Shown here in pieces: positions 1 through 5,221 of a stretch of 11,398 nucleotides of DNA. The number at the start of each line of letters is the position of its first letter. The first letter of the stretch is position 1. The notes beneath the pieces are model-generated. The model saw only the letters and a program-made list of their open reading frames with translations. It did no database searches and was not told the origin of the DNA. The stretch lies in contig JBKPNX010000257.1 in assembly GCA_046732855.1 (NCBI GenBank), positions 1 through 11,398 of the forward strand, given 5' to 3'. Position numbers and translations under genes: made by a program. The DNA is from JBKPNX01 sp046732855 (GTDB taxonomy: Bacteria > Pseudomonadota > Alphaproteobacteria > Geminicoccales > Geminicoccaceae).

Positions 1-627
1 GCGCGCGCCTACTTCGTCGAAGTGGGCGCGGTCTCGTTGGTGACGGTGTTCGAGGACGGCACCACGGCCGAGATGGCGACGGTGGGCCGCGAGGGCATGG
101 TCGGGATCGGTATTCTTTTGGGCGGGGAGCACGCCCTCGGCCGGTACGTGGTGCCGGTGTCTGGCTTTGCCCACGCCATCGAGACTGCCCGGCTGAGGAG
201 CGCGCTGCGCACCAGCCCCGAGCTGCGCGCCGCGTGTGAGGCCTACGCCCAGGCCTTCGTCGGCCATCTGCTCCAGAACGTCGCCTGCAATGCTGCGCAT
301 CGGGTGGAGCAGCGGTGCGCGCGCTGGCTGCTGATGTGCGCCGACCAGACCGAGAGCGCCACGTTCGAGCTCACCCAGGAATACCTCGCCGAGCTGTTGG
401 GGGTGCGTCGGTCGACGGTGACCGTCGCCGCGGGTACGCTGCAGCAGGCGGGGCTGATCCACTACCGCCGCGGGGCGATCACGATCGTGGATCGCCCAGG
501 GCTGGAGGCGACCGCGTGCGAGTGCTACCGGGTCATCCGCAAAGGCTACGAGCGACCGCTGCTGCAGGCGCTCGGCCGCAGCGCGGCGGCACCCGGCGCG
601 CCGCCCCAGCTGCGCCGCATCGGGTGA
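1..627 (+). CDS. Crp/Fnr-family transcriptional regulator, 5' end missing
   Basis: This is a DNA-binding regulator of the Crp/Fnr superfamily, cytoplasmic and presumably dimeric. The reading frame is open from base 1, and its first codons (ARAYFVE) match the YFIETG segment of the second regulator, so roughly the first 70 residues lie upstream. The GTG at 22 is internal, not a start. Of the 208 visible residues, about 1-60 are the end of the cyclic-nucleotide-binding-type beta-roll (EMATVGREG, GRYVVPV), 70-115 the dimerisation helix (VEQRCARWLL), and 118-175 a winged helix-turn-helix with an intact recognition helix (VRRSTVTVAAGTL), followed by CECYR. The beta-roll lacks the E. coli Crp cAMP-contact motif, so the effector is unknown. 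Over the 59 residues from VSLV to RSAL it matches the next regulator at 46 positions by eye. It ends in an Ala/Pro-rich tail. Family assignment is firm; target genes are unknown. Confidence 0.9.
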   Translation, partial: ARAYFVEVGAVSLVTVFEDGTTAEMATVGREGMVGIGILLGGEHALGRYVVPVSGFAHAIETARLRSALRTSPELRAACEAYAQAFVGHLLQNVACNAAHRVEQRCARWLLMCADQTESATFELTQEYLAELLGVRRSTVTVAAGTLQQAGLIHYRRGAITIVDRPGLEATACECYRVIRKGYERPLLQALGRSAAAPGAPPQLRRIG

Positions 628-635
628 GCACCGCA

Positions 636-661
636 GCGACACCACGCGTCGTGCTCGTCGC
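636..661 (+). terminator. Candidate hairpin after first regulator
   Basis: GCGAC (636-640) pairs with GTCGC (657-661). Inside it CACG (643-646) pairs with CGTG (650-653) around a 3-base loop, with a 2/3-base internal loop between the two stems. It begins 9 bases after the TGA of the first regulator. No T-run follows, so it is not a classic Rho-independent terminator. It could stabilise the 3' end or be chance pairing in GC-rich DNA. Confidence 0.25.
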
Positions 662-912
662 CGAAAGAGAACGCAGCAATGCGCGACCAGCCAGGTAACA
701 ATAGATCGCGATCTGGGTTGGTTTGCCGTGGGCTTAGCCTTCACACCGCTGCCGTCGTGCAGCAGTCGGCTAGTCCCCGGCCGCCGCCGCCCCGCGGGTG
801 AGTGCCACAGGCCGGCTTCCGCAGGCGGGCGACGCACACGCGCTGCAGGCCGGCAGCGATCCAGACCTAGCCTGGCGTCGGCGCCGGTACTTTCTCGAGG
901 CGTTCGCGCCGA

Positions 913-935
913 TTGCGTCGGCTAGCGCACAGACG
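913..935. repeat. Direct repeat copy 1 (partner at 3029-3051)
   Basis: This 23-base element begins TTGCGTCGG and ends TAGCGCACAGACG. It recurs in the same orientation at 3029-3051 with one difference (C at 922, G at 3038). Similarity extends weakly 8 bases to the left (4 of 8 identical) and stops sharply on the right. It lies 43 bases upstream of the second regulator. Its role is unknown: a shared regulatory site, a duplication remnant or a recombination junction are all possible. Confidence 0.7.
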
Positions 936-978
936 GGTGGCCGCCATGGTGCCTTAACAGGCCCACGGAGGCAGGGCC

Positions 979-1914
979 ATGGACGCAAACCAACTCAGCA
1001 ACTCTAGTTGCGCTGGGTCTTTGGCATTCCGGGTGAGCGGAAAAGACGCGTTTGTGGATCACGTCGTCCTGCGGCCGAGAAACCGCCTCCTAGGGACATT
1101 GCCGCGCGGGATCAGCTCGCGTCTTCTGCCTCACCTGAGGCCCGTGCTGCTAGCGCGCGACAAGGTGCTGTGTGATGCCGACGAACCGCTGACGCACGTC
1201 TACTTCATCGAAACAGGTTTCGTCGCCCTGGTGTCCGTCTTTAAAGACGGCACGACCGCAGAGATGGCGACAGTGGGCCGGGAGGGCTTCGTCGGGATCG
1301 ACGCCCTCCTGGGCGGCGAGCGCGCCCTCGGCCGCTACGTGGTCCCGGTGACCGGCCTGGCTCTGGCGATCGAGGTTGTCCGTTTACGAAGCGCGATGGA
1401 AGTTAGCCTGGAGCTGCGCGCGGTCGCTGAGAACTACGCCCAGGCATTTCTCCGGGAAGCGCTCCAGACCGCAGCCTGCAACAGCGTTCACCTGGCTGAG
1501 GAGCGCTGTGCCCGGCGGCTGCTGACGAGCCTCGACCGGAGCGACGACGAAACCCTGACACTGACCCAGGACCACCTCGCCGAGATGCTTGGCGTATGCC
1601 GCTCAACCGTGAGTCTTGCTGCGAGCGCCCTGCGCAGGGCAGGGCTCATCCACTACTGCCGGGGCACGGTGAGGGTGCTCGACCGCGTGGGCCTCGAGAG
1701 GGCTTCATGCGAGTGCTACCGCGTCATCCGCGACCACTACGAGCGACTGTTGCCACGTACCTATCAGCGACAACTGTCGCTCGTGGACCAGCCGGTTCGG
1801 CCCGTTTTGGATCAGCCACTTCGGTCGGGGGCTCGCCAGCCGTCTCTGCGCGTCGTGGACCAGCCAACTCGGTCTTTTGCGGAGCCACCCTTTCTGTCGC
1901 GAGGGCTCGGGTAG
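979..1914 (+). CDS. Crp/Fnr-family transcriptional regulator with repetitive C-terminal tail
   Basis: This is an intact 311-residue Crp/Fnr-type regulator. The ATG is preceded by GGAGG at 967-971 with 7-base spacing, which fixes the start. Residues 1-30 are a variable arm. Residues 32-140 form the cyclic-nucleotide-binding-type beta-roll (PRNRLL, YFIETG, EMATVGREG). Residues 145-185 are the dimerisation helix (CNSVHLAEERCARRLL). Residues 193-240 are the winged helix-turn-helix with recognition helix around VCRSTVSLAASAL, and CECYR sits at 244-248. Four cysteines (167, 177, 244, 246) are shared with both neighbouring paralogues; similar positions occur widely in this family, so they are not proof of redox sensing. 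The beta-roll does not show cAMP-binding residues. Residues after about 262 form an unusual tail with three DQPxR-like units, longer than relatives that stop soon after the last helix. Effector and targets are unknown; control of the downstream polysaccharide operon is only a positional guess. Confidence 0.92.
   Translation: MDANQLSNSSCAGSLAFRVSGKDAFVDHVVLRPRNRLLGTLPRGISSRLLPHLRPVLLARDKVLCDADEPLTHVYFIETGFVALVSVFKDGTTAEMATVGREGFVGIDALLGGERALGRYVVPVTGLALAIEVVRLRSAMEVSLELRAVAENYAQAFLREALQTAACNSVHLAEERCARRLLTSLDRSDDETLTLTQDHLAEMLGVCRSTVSLAASALRRAGLIHYCRGTVRVLDRVGLERASCECYRVIRDHYERLLPRTYQRQLSLVDQPVRPVLDQPLRSGARQPSLRVVDQPTRSFAEPPFLSRGLG
1781..1872 (+). repeat. Three degenerate 20-base repeats in the regulator tail
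   Basis: Units lie at 1781-1800, 1805-1824 and 1853-1872, each with the core GGA(C/T)CAGCC followed by a TCGG end. The first and third agree at 17 of 20 bases and the first and second at 15 of 20. They encode VDQPVR, LDQPLR and VDQPTR in the C-terminal tail of the second regulator. The pattern suggests local duplication extended the coding region into a disordered tail. Confidence 0.6.
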
Positions 1915-1969
1915 GCCTGCTCGTCTCGGACACTCGATGGTCGTCGTAGCGGCCCGTTGGTGGTGGGGG

Positions 1970-1999
1970 TTGTCTTAGCCGACCCAACCATAATATGAA
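1970..1999 (+). promoter_or_regulatory. Possible sigma-70-type promoter for the third regulator
   Basis: TTGTCT (1970-1975) could be a -35 box. The -10 box would be TAATAT (1991-1996, spacer 15) or, with a better spacer of 18, TATGAA (1994-1999). This patch stands out as AT-rich within GC-rich DNA. Spacing is imperfect in either reading, so this is a suggestion only. Confidence 0.35.
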
Positions 2000-2015
2000 T
2001 TAGGCTTTCGTTCGC

Positions 2016-2029
2016 CACAACAAATTGTG
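2016..2029. promoter_or_regulatory. Inverted repeat, possible operator
   Basis: CACAA (2016-2020) and TTGTG (2025-2029) form a perfect 5-base inverted repeat with a 4-base spacer, the size of a Crp/Fnr dimer half-site pair but not the E. coli Crp or Fnr consensus. It would lie just downstream of the start point of the promoter proposed at 1970-1999, where bound protein would repress. Autoregulation by one of the adjacent regulators is an inference. Confidence 0.3.
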
Positions 2030-2079
2030 ACTCAGTGGAGGCTCGGGAGAGGACCCGCCTGCGGGTTGAAGGAAGGAAG

Positions 2080-2202
2080 ATGATAGCTCACGAAATGATG
2101 AGCGGTCGGCTGTCTGCCGGAGCACCGCGGCGTGTAATGCGGCCGGCGGTGGCGCTACGAGGTTTGCGCAGGCGGAAACGCTCCTTTGCAGAAGCGCGCT
2201 GA
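2080..2202 (+). CDS. Possible 40-residue small ORF upstream of third regulator
   Basis: The ATG at 2080 follows the purine-rich AAGGAAGG at 2069-2076 and runs 40 codons to TGA at 2200-2202, 22 bases before the third regulator's ATG. The product (MIAHEMMSGRLSAG...) is basic in its second half (RGLRRRKRSF) and matches nothing I recognise. It has no signal peptide or membrane segment. The third regulator's own ATG has no clear ribosome binding site, so translation of this ORF could couple to it as a leader. A GC-rich region opens such frames often, so the case rests mainly on the ribosome binding site and position. Confidence 0.25.
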   Translation: MIAHEMMSGRLSAGAPRRVMRPAVALRGLRRRKRSFAEAR

Positions 2203-2224
2203 TGCTCGAGCCTTGGCGTTGGTC

Positions 2225-2968
2225 ATGTCGAATCGGATAGCCGCGCCGATGGACCGGAAGCGATTCGAGCCGAGAAACCGGCTGCTCGCAGCGCTGCCGG
2301 CGCGGGAATTGCTGAGCCTGCAACCACACCTTGCGGCCGAGCCCTTGATGGCCGGAAGCGTCCTCTCCGAAGCCGACGAACCGTTGGATCACATCTATTT
2401 CGTGGATACTGGTGTGGTCTCGCTGGTGAGCGCCTTCGAGAACCGCGTCACCGCCGGAGTGGCCGCGGTGGGCCGAGAAGGGGTGGTCGGCGCTACCGCC
2501 GTACTGTTGGGCAGCGCAACCGCGCTCGGCCGTTCCCGAGTGCTGGTAGCTGGATCGGCTCTGGCGCTGGAGGTATCTCGGTTCCGGAACGCGCTGCGCA
2601 AAAGCCCGCAGCTGCGCGCGGCCTGTGAGGCGGCCAGCAGAGCGCTGTTCGTGCAGATGCTCCAGTCCGTCCCCTGCAACAGGCTGCATACAGTGGAACA
2701 GCGCTGCGCGCGCTGGCTGCTGGTGTGCGCCGACCGCAGCGAAAGCGATACCTTCGATCTTTCGCCGGAGTGCTTCGCCGAAATGCTCGGCGTGCCCAAG
2801 TCAAGGTCGCCCAGCGTGGCCCGCAAGCTGCAGCAAGCCGGCCTCATCTGCTGTCGCCACAACGCGACGACGGTGCTCGATCGCCCGGAGCTGGAGGCGG
2901 TCGCGTGCGAATGCTACCGGGTCGTGCGCAACCGTTACGAGCGACTGCTGGCGCAGAACTTCGGCTGA
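2225..2968 (+). CDS. Crp/Fnr-family regulator with altered recognition helix
   Basis: This 247-residue paralogue of the two upstream regulators is the most diverged. Residues 14-120 are the cyclic-nucleotide-binding-type beta-roll (PRNRLL, HIYFVDTG, VAAVGREGVVG). Residues 130-170 are the dimerisation helix (CNRLHTVEQRCARWLL). Residues 178-225 are the winged helix-turn-helix, and CECYR is at 228-232. The recognition helix reads GVPKSRSPSVARKL where its paralogues have RSTV followed by T or S. The three residues R194, S195 and P196 replace the expected T-V-x, and a proline there should disturb the helix. The bases look like a lost C near 2804 and an extra C at 2810-2812, which restores the frame. 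The start is uncertain: ATG 2225 is chosen because the TTG at 2186 is a poor start, and ATG 2249 would also keep the domain whole. It may bind different DNA or have lost DNA binding. Confidence 0.85.
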   Translation: MSNRIAAPMDRKRFEPRNRLLAALPARELLSLQPHLAAEPLMAGSVLSEADEPLDHIYFVDTGVVSLVSAFENRVTAGVAAVGREGVVGATAVLLGSATALGRSRVLVAGSALALEVSRFRNALRKSPQLRAACEAASRALFVQMLQSVPCNRLHTVEQRCARWLLVCADRSESDTFDLSPECFAEMLGVPKSRSPSVARKLQQAGLICCRHNATTVLDRPELEAVACECYRVVRNRYERLLAQNFG

Positions 2969-2987
2969 CCGCCACACGACCCTGAGA

Positions 2988-3012
2988 ACCGGCGCGGGCC
3001 GAGGCCGCCGGT
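2988..3012 (+). terminator. Candidate GC-rich hairpin after third regulator
   Basis: ACCGGC (2988-2993) pairs with GCCGGT (3007-3012), and further GG/CC pairing is possible inside the 13-base interior. It begins 19 bases after the regulator's TGA. Only a weak CCTTCT follows, so intrinsic termination would be inefficient. It may still separate the regulator from the polysaccharide operon. Confidence 0.3.
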
Positions 3013-3028
3013 CCTTCTGCCGCGTAAC

Positions 3029-3051
3029 TTGCGTCGGGTAGCGCACAGACG
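3029..3051. repeat. Direct repeat copy 2 (partner at 913-935)
   Basis: This copy is identical to 913-935 at 22 of 23 bases and has the same orientation. It lies 60 bases after the third regulator. The two copies enclose 936-3028, which is the second and third regulators with their spacers. Confidence 0.7.
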
Positions 3052-3124
3052 ACCCTGCTGTGGCGTGCTCAGTGGGGCCCGCAACCTCGCCTGGAGTTTC
3101 GCCCTCTCGTTGCGGCGATCCGAA

Positions 3125-3161
3125 GTGCACCGGAGGTGCGAGATGGAGCACGCCGGTGCAT
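3125..3161 (+). promoter_or_regulatory. Stable two-part hairpin upstream of the polysaccharide operon
   Basis: TGCACCGG (3126-3133) pairs perfectly with CCGGTGCA (3153-3160), with a possible G-T pair outside. Inside, GTGC (3136-3139) pairs with GCAC (3148-3151) around an 8-base loop, separated by a small 2/1 internal loop. It ends 104 bases before the first operon gene. No T-run follows. It could be a 5' leader structure, an attenuator or a protein-binding dyad. Confidence 0.4.
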
Positions 3162-3264
3162 AGCGCCAGCGGATCGAGACGGACCAAGGCTGCGGTTGCG
3201 GTCCGGGTGAAGGTACGGCCGTAGAGCGGGGACTGAAGGGTCGTACAATCGGGAAAGCGCATCT

Positions 3265-4992
3265 ATGTTCTCCAAAGCTATGCGGCGATCAATAGGGCCT
3301 CAAAACCGGCCATCGCCCGGATGGAGCTTCTTTCCTAAAGTTGCGATAAGCTTTGGTTCGCCATCCTTTGCCCAGTTGGTGCGCGCTGCGGCCGATTGCG
3401 TCATTCTCAATGCGAGTCTTGCACTGGCCTTTCTGTTGCGTCTACTCTGGGCGATGATGTATGAACAGGACTACTTAGGAGATTTGGACCGACAAATACT
3501 CGCTGAAGGTTATCTTACCATGTATTTAAGTAGTTTTTGGATAATCACGTGTGTCGTGATGGTGGTCTTCTGGCTGAGTGGTTTCTACAGTTCTACCCGA
3601 CCCTACCCGATCCGATTGAAGGCGATTATGGTCGCCGAGGCGGTGACCTTCGCGTTTGTAATCGTGGGCATGGTGGCGTTTGTCGTAGGCGAGGCAATGG
3701 AATTGCCGCGCAGCGTGCTCATCATGGCATGGGGAATCGCCCTCGTTCTATTTGTGGCTTCCCGACTCTGGTCCGCCGTCTGGCGGCGCATCCTCCAGCA
3801 CGAGGAGCCACCGTCTGATGCCGCGGCCAACGGGCAAGCGGACGCCGCGCGCGGCGTCCGGATCTATGCGACCCAGCGCGAAAAGTCCGTGCTGGTGATC
3901 GGCGGAGCCGGTTATATCGGATCGGCCCTCCTGCCGAAGCTGCTTGCCGAAGGCTACCGGGTGCGCGTGCTGGACCTGTTTCTGTACGGCACGAGCCCGA
4001 TCGGATCGGTCCTCAATCACCCGCAGTTGGAGGTAGTGCGGGCCGATTTCCGCCGCGTGGACGCCCTCGTCGCGGGCATGCAAGGCGTCGACCACCTGGT
4101 GCATCTCGGCGGTATCGTCGGCGACCCGGCGTGCAAAATCGATGAGGACCTCACCATCGATGTTAACTTGGCCGCGACCCGGCTGATCGGCGAAGTCGCA
4201 AAAGGCAACGGCATCAAACATTTCGTCTTCGCCAGCACGTGCTCTGTCTATGGCGCCGCCGATGAAGTCCTCACCGAGAACTCAGCACTTAATCCCCTGT
4301 CGCTCTACGCCCGGAGCAAGGCCGCGTCGGAGAAGCTGTTGCTTGGCATGGCAGACGATCGCTTCACGCCCATTATTGTCCGGTTTGGCACAATCCATGG
4401 GCTGTCGGGGCGCACTCGTTTCGATCTCGTCGTCAATCTGCTGTCAGCCAAGGCCGTTTTCGAAGGCTGCATAACGGTGTTCGGCGGCGATCAATGGCGT
4501 CCGTTTTTGCATGTGGACGATGCTGCCGTCGCTGTTGCCAAGTTGCTGTGTCTACCACCTGGGCGCGGCGCTGAGATCTTCAACGTCGGAGCCAACTCGG
4601 AGAACTACACGATTGCCCAGGTGGGCCAAATCGTCAAAGGCATCGTGCCGGAGGCAGAGCTTATTGTCGAGACTGCTGGCCACGATCGACGGGACTATCG
4701 CGTAAGCTTCACCAAAATAAGCATGATGATTGGATTCAAACCGCATTGGACGGTCGAGGACGGCGTGCGCCAGGTCGTGGCTGCGATCCGCGCGGGTGAG
4801 ATTTCGGACTACCGGGAAGCCCATTACTCGAACGAGAGATATTTGAACGAGATCAATGGCAATGGCTTGGATCGTCCACAAGTCCAGTGGGCTTACGACC
4901 TGATCCGGGAATCATCCCCGCCTAGTGCCGAAGCAGGCGTGGACGTAATGCCGGTGCTTGCAGTGCGGCCCCGGCGTGCTGGGAGGATCTGA
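3265..4992 (+). CDS. Membrane-anchored SDR-type NDP-sugar epimerase/dehydratase
   Basis: This 575-residue protein probably modifies a nucleotide sugar at the inner membrane face for polysaccharide synthesis. Four hydrophobic segments (about 42-64, 86-107, 119-141, 150-170) precede a soluble extended SDR domain (about 207-530). The SDR has the NAD-binding GGAGYIG at 213-219, STCSVYG at 324-330, and the catalytic YARSK (Y348, K352). The membrane part resembles the N-terminal anchor of CapD/WbpM/PglF-type proteins, but the extra nucleotide-binding domain usually found between anchor and SDR is absent, and the intact YxxxK differs from the PglF-type active site. The exact reaction cannot be assigned: 4-epimerase, dehydratase and reductase all remain open. 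ATG 3265 follows GGGAAAG at 3251-3257. Its 5' third is strikingly AT-rich (about 45% GC over 3421-3600) against the rest. It opens the operon, but no promoter was identified. Confidence 0.85.
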   Translation: MFSKAMRRSIGPQNRPSPGWSFFPKVAISFGSPSFAQLVRAAADCVILNASLALAFLLRLLWAMMYEQDYLGDLDRQILAEGYLTMYLSSFWIITCVVMVVFWLSGFYSSTRPYPIRLKAIMVAEAVTFAFVIVGMVAFVVGEAMELPRSVLIMAWGIALVLFVASRLWSAVWRRILQHEEPPSDAAANGQADAARGVRIYATQREKSVLVIGGAGYIGSALLPKLLAEGYRVRVLDLFLYGTSPIGSVLNHPQLEVVRADFRRVDALVAGMQGVDHLVHLGGIVGDPACKIDEDLTIDVNLAATRLIGEVAKGNGIKHFVFASTCSVYGAADEVLTENSALNPLSLYARSKAASEKLLLGMADDRFTPIIVRFGTIHGLSGRTRFDLVVNLLSAKAVFEGCITVFGGDQWRPFLHVDDAAVAVAKLLCLPPGRGAEIFNVGANSENYTIAQVGQIVKGIVPEAELIVETAGHDRRDYRVSFTKISMMIGFKPHWTVEDGVRQVVAAIRAGEISDYREAHYSNERYLNEINGNGLDRPQVQWAYDLIRESSPPSAEAGVDVMPVLAVRPRRAGRI

Positions 4993-5208
4993 CGTTGAGC
5001 CGAAACTTGCCGCAGCCCGGTCCTGTCCCGGACTCCGGTCGCACCGCGTTACTGTGCGGCCGATCGATTGAAGCAGAGCCTTGGCCAGGGAGTAACCTGT
5101 CGCCGCTCACCTCTAAAGTACGGGGTCCGTGACGACCTTTGGTTATCGCCACCCCGAGACACCCGCGGAACGCTTCTCCATTCAACCCGGCCTCGGGTCA
5201 TTGTCGGC

Positions 5209-5214
5209 AGAGGA
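5209..5214 (+). promoter_or_regulatory. Ribosome binding site deciding the aminotransferase start
   Basis: AGAGGA lies 7 bases before ATG 5222. The longer in-frame GTG at 5129 has only a poorly placed GGGG before it, so 5222 is preferred. Confidence 0.5.
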
Positions 5215-5221
5215 ACACCTG

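Larger units (their letters stand above)
628..978. other. 351-base spacer between first and second regulators
   Basis: I see no convincing gene here. Short open frames at 728-925 and 798-1007 begin with GTG, are rich in Arg, Ala and Ser, lack a good ribosome binding site and match no family I recognise. The spacer holds a hairpin just after the first regulator (636-661), a 12-base palindrome AGATCGCGATCT at 703-714, the first copy of a direct repeat (913-935), and the ribosome binding site GGAGG (967-971), which lies 7 bases before the second regulator. No clear promoter could be picked out by eye. Confidence 0.6.
1915..2224. other. 310-base leader between second and third regulators
   Basis: This spacer has more recognisable structure than the others. 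It holds an AT-rich promoter-like patch (1970-1999), an inverted repeat resembling an operator (2016-2029), a short hairpin ACCCG-CCTG-CGGGT (2053-2066), a strong purine-rich ribosome binding site (2069-2076), and a possible 40-codon ORF (2080-2202). The third regulator's ATG follows at 2225. Confidence 0.5.

Noticed and set aside
703..714. 12-base palindrome AGATCGCGATCT as an operator
   Set aside because: Perfect 12-base palindromes are expected a few times by chance in 11 kb, and no promoter is visible next to it.
728..1007. Short + strand frames in the first spacer (728-925, 798-1007)
   Set aside because: They begin with GTG, lack a good ribosome binding site, have Arg/Ala/Ser-rich compositions typical of random GC-rich frames, and one runs into the second regulator.
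3214..3223. Palindrome TACGGCCGTA before the operon start as an operator
   Set aside because: Ten-base palindromes should occur about ten times by chance in this length, so position alone is not enough.
3244..3249. TACAAT as the -10 box of the sugar operon
   Set aside because: There is no acceptable -35 box about 17 bases upstream, and the start point would fall inside the ribosome binding site of the first gene.
3747..3865. Premature end or frameshift at the junction of membrane domain and SDR
   Set aside because: The reading frame is continuous through the linker, and both the last membrane segment and the NAD-binding motif are in the same frame, so it is a real fusion in this sequence.
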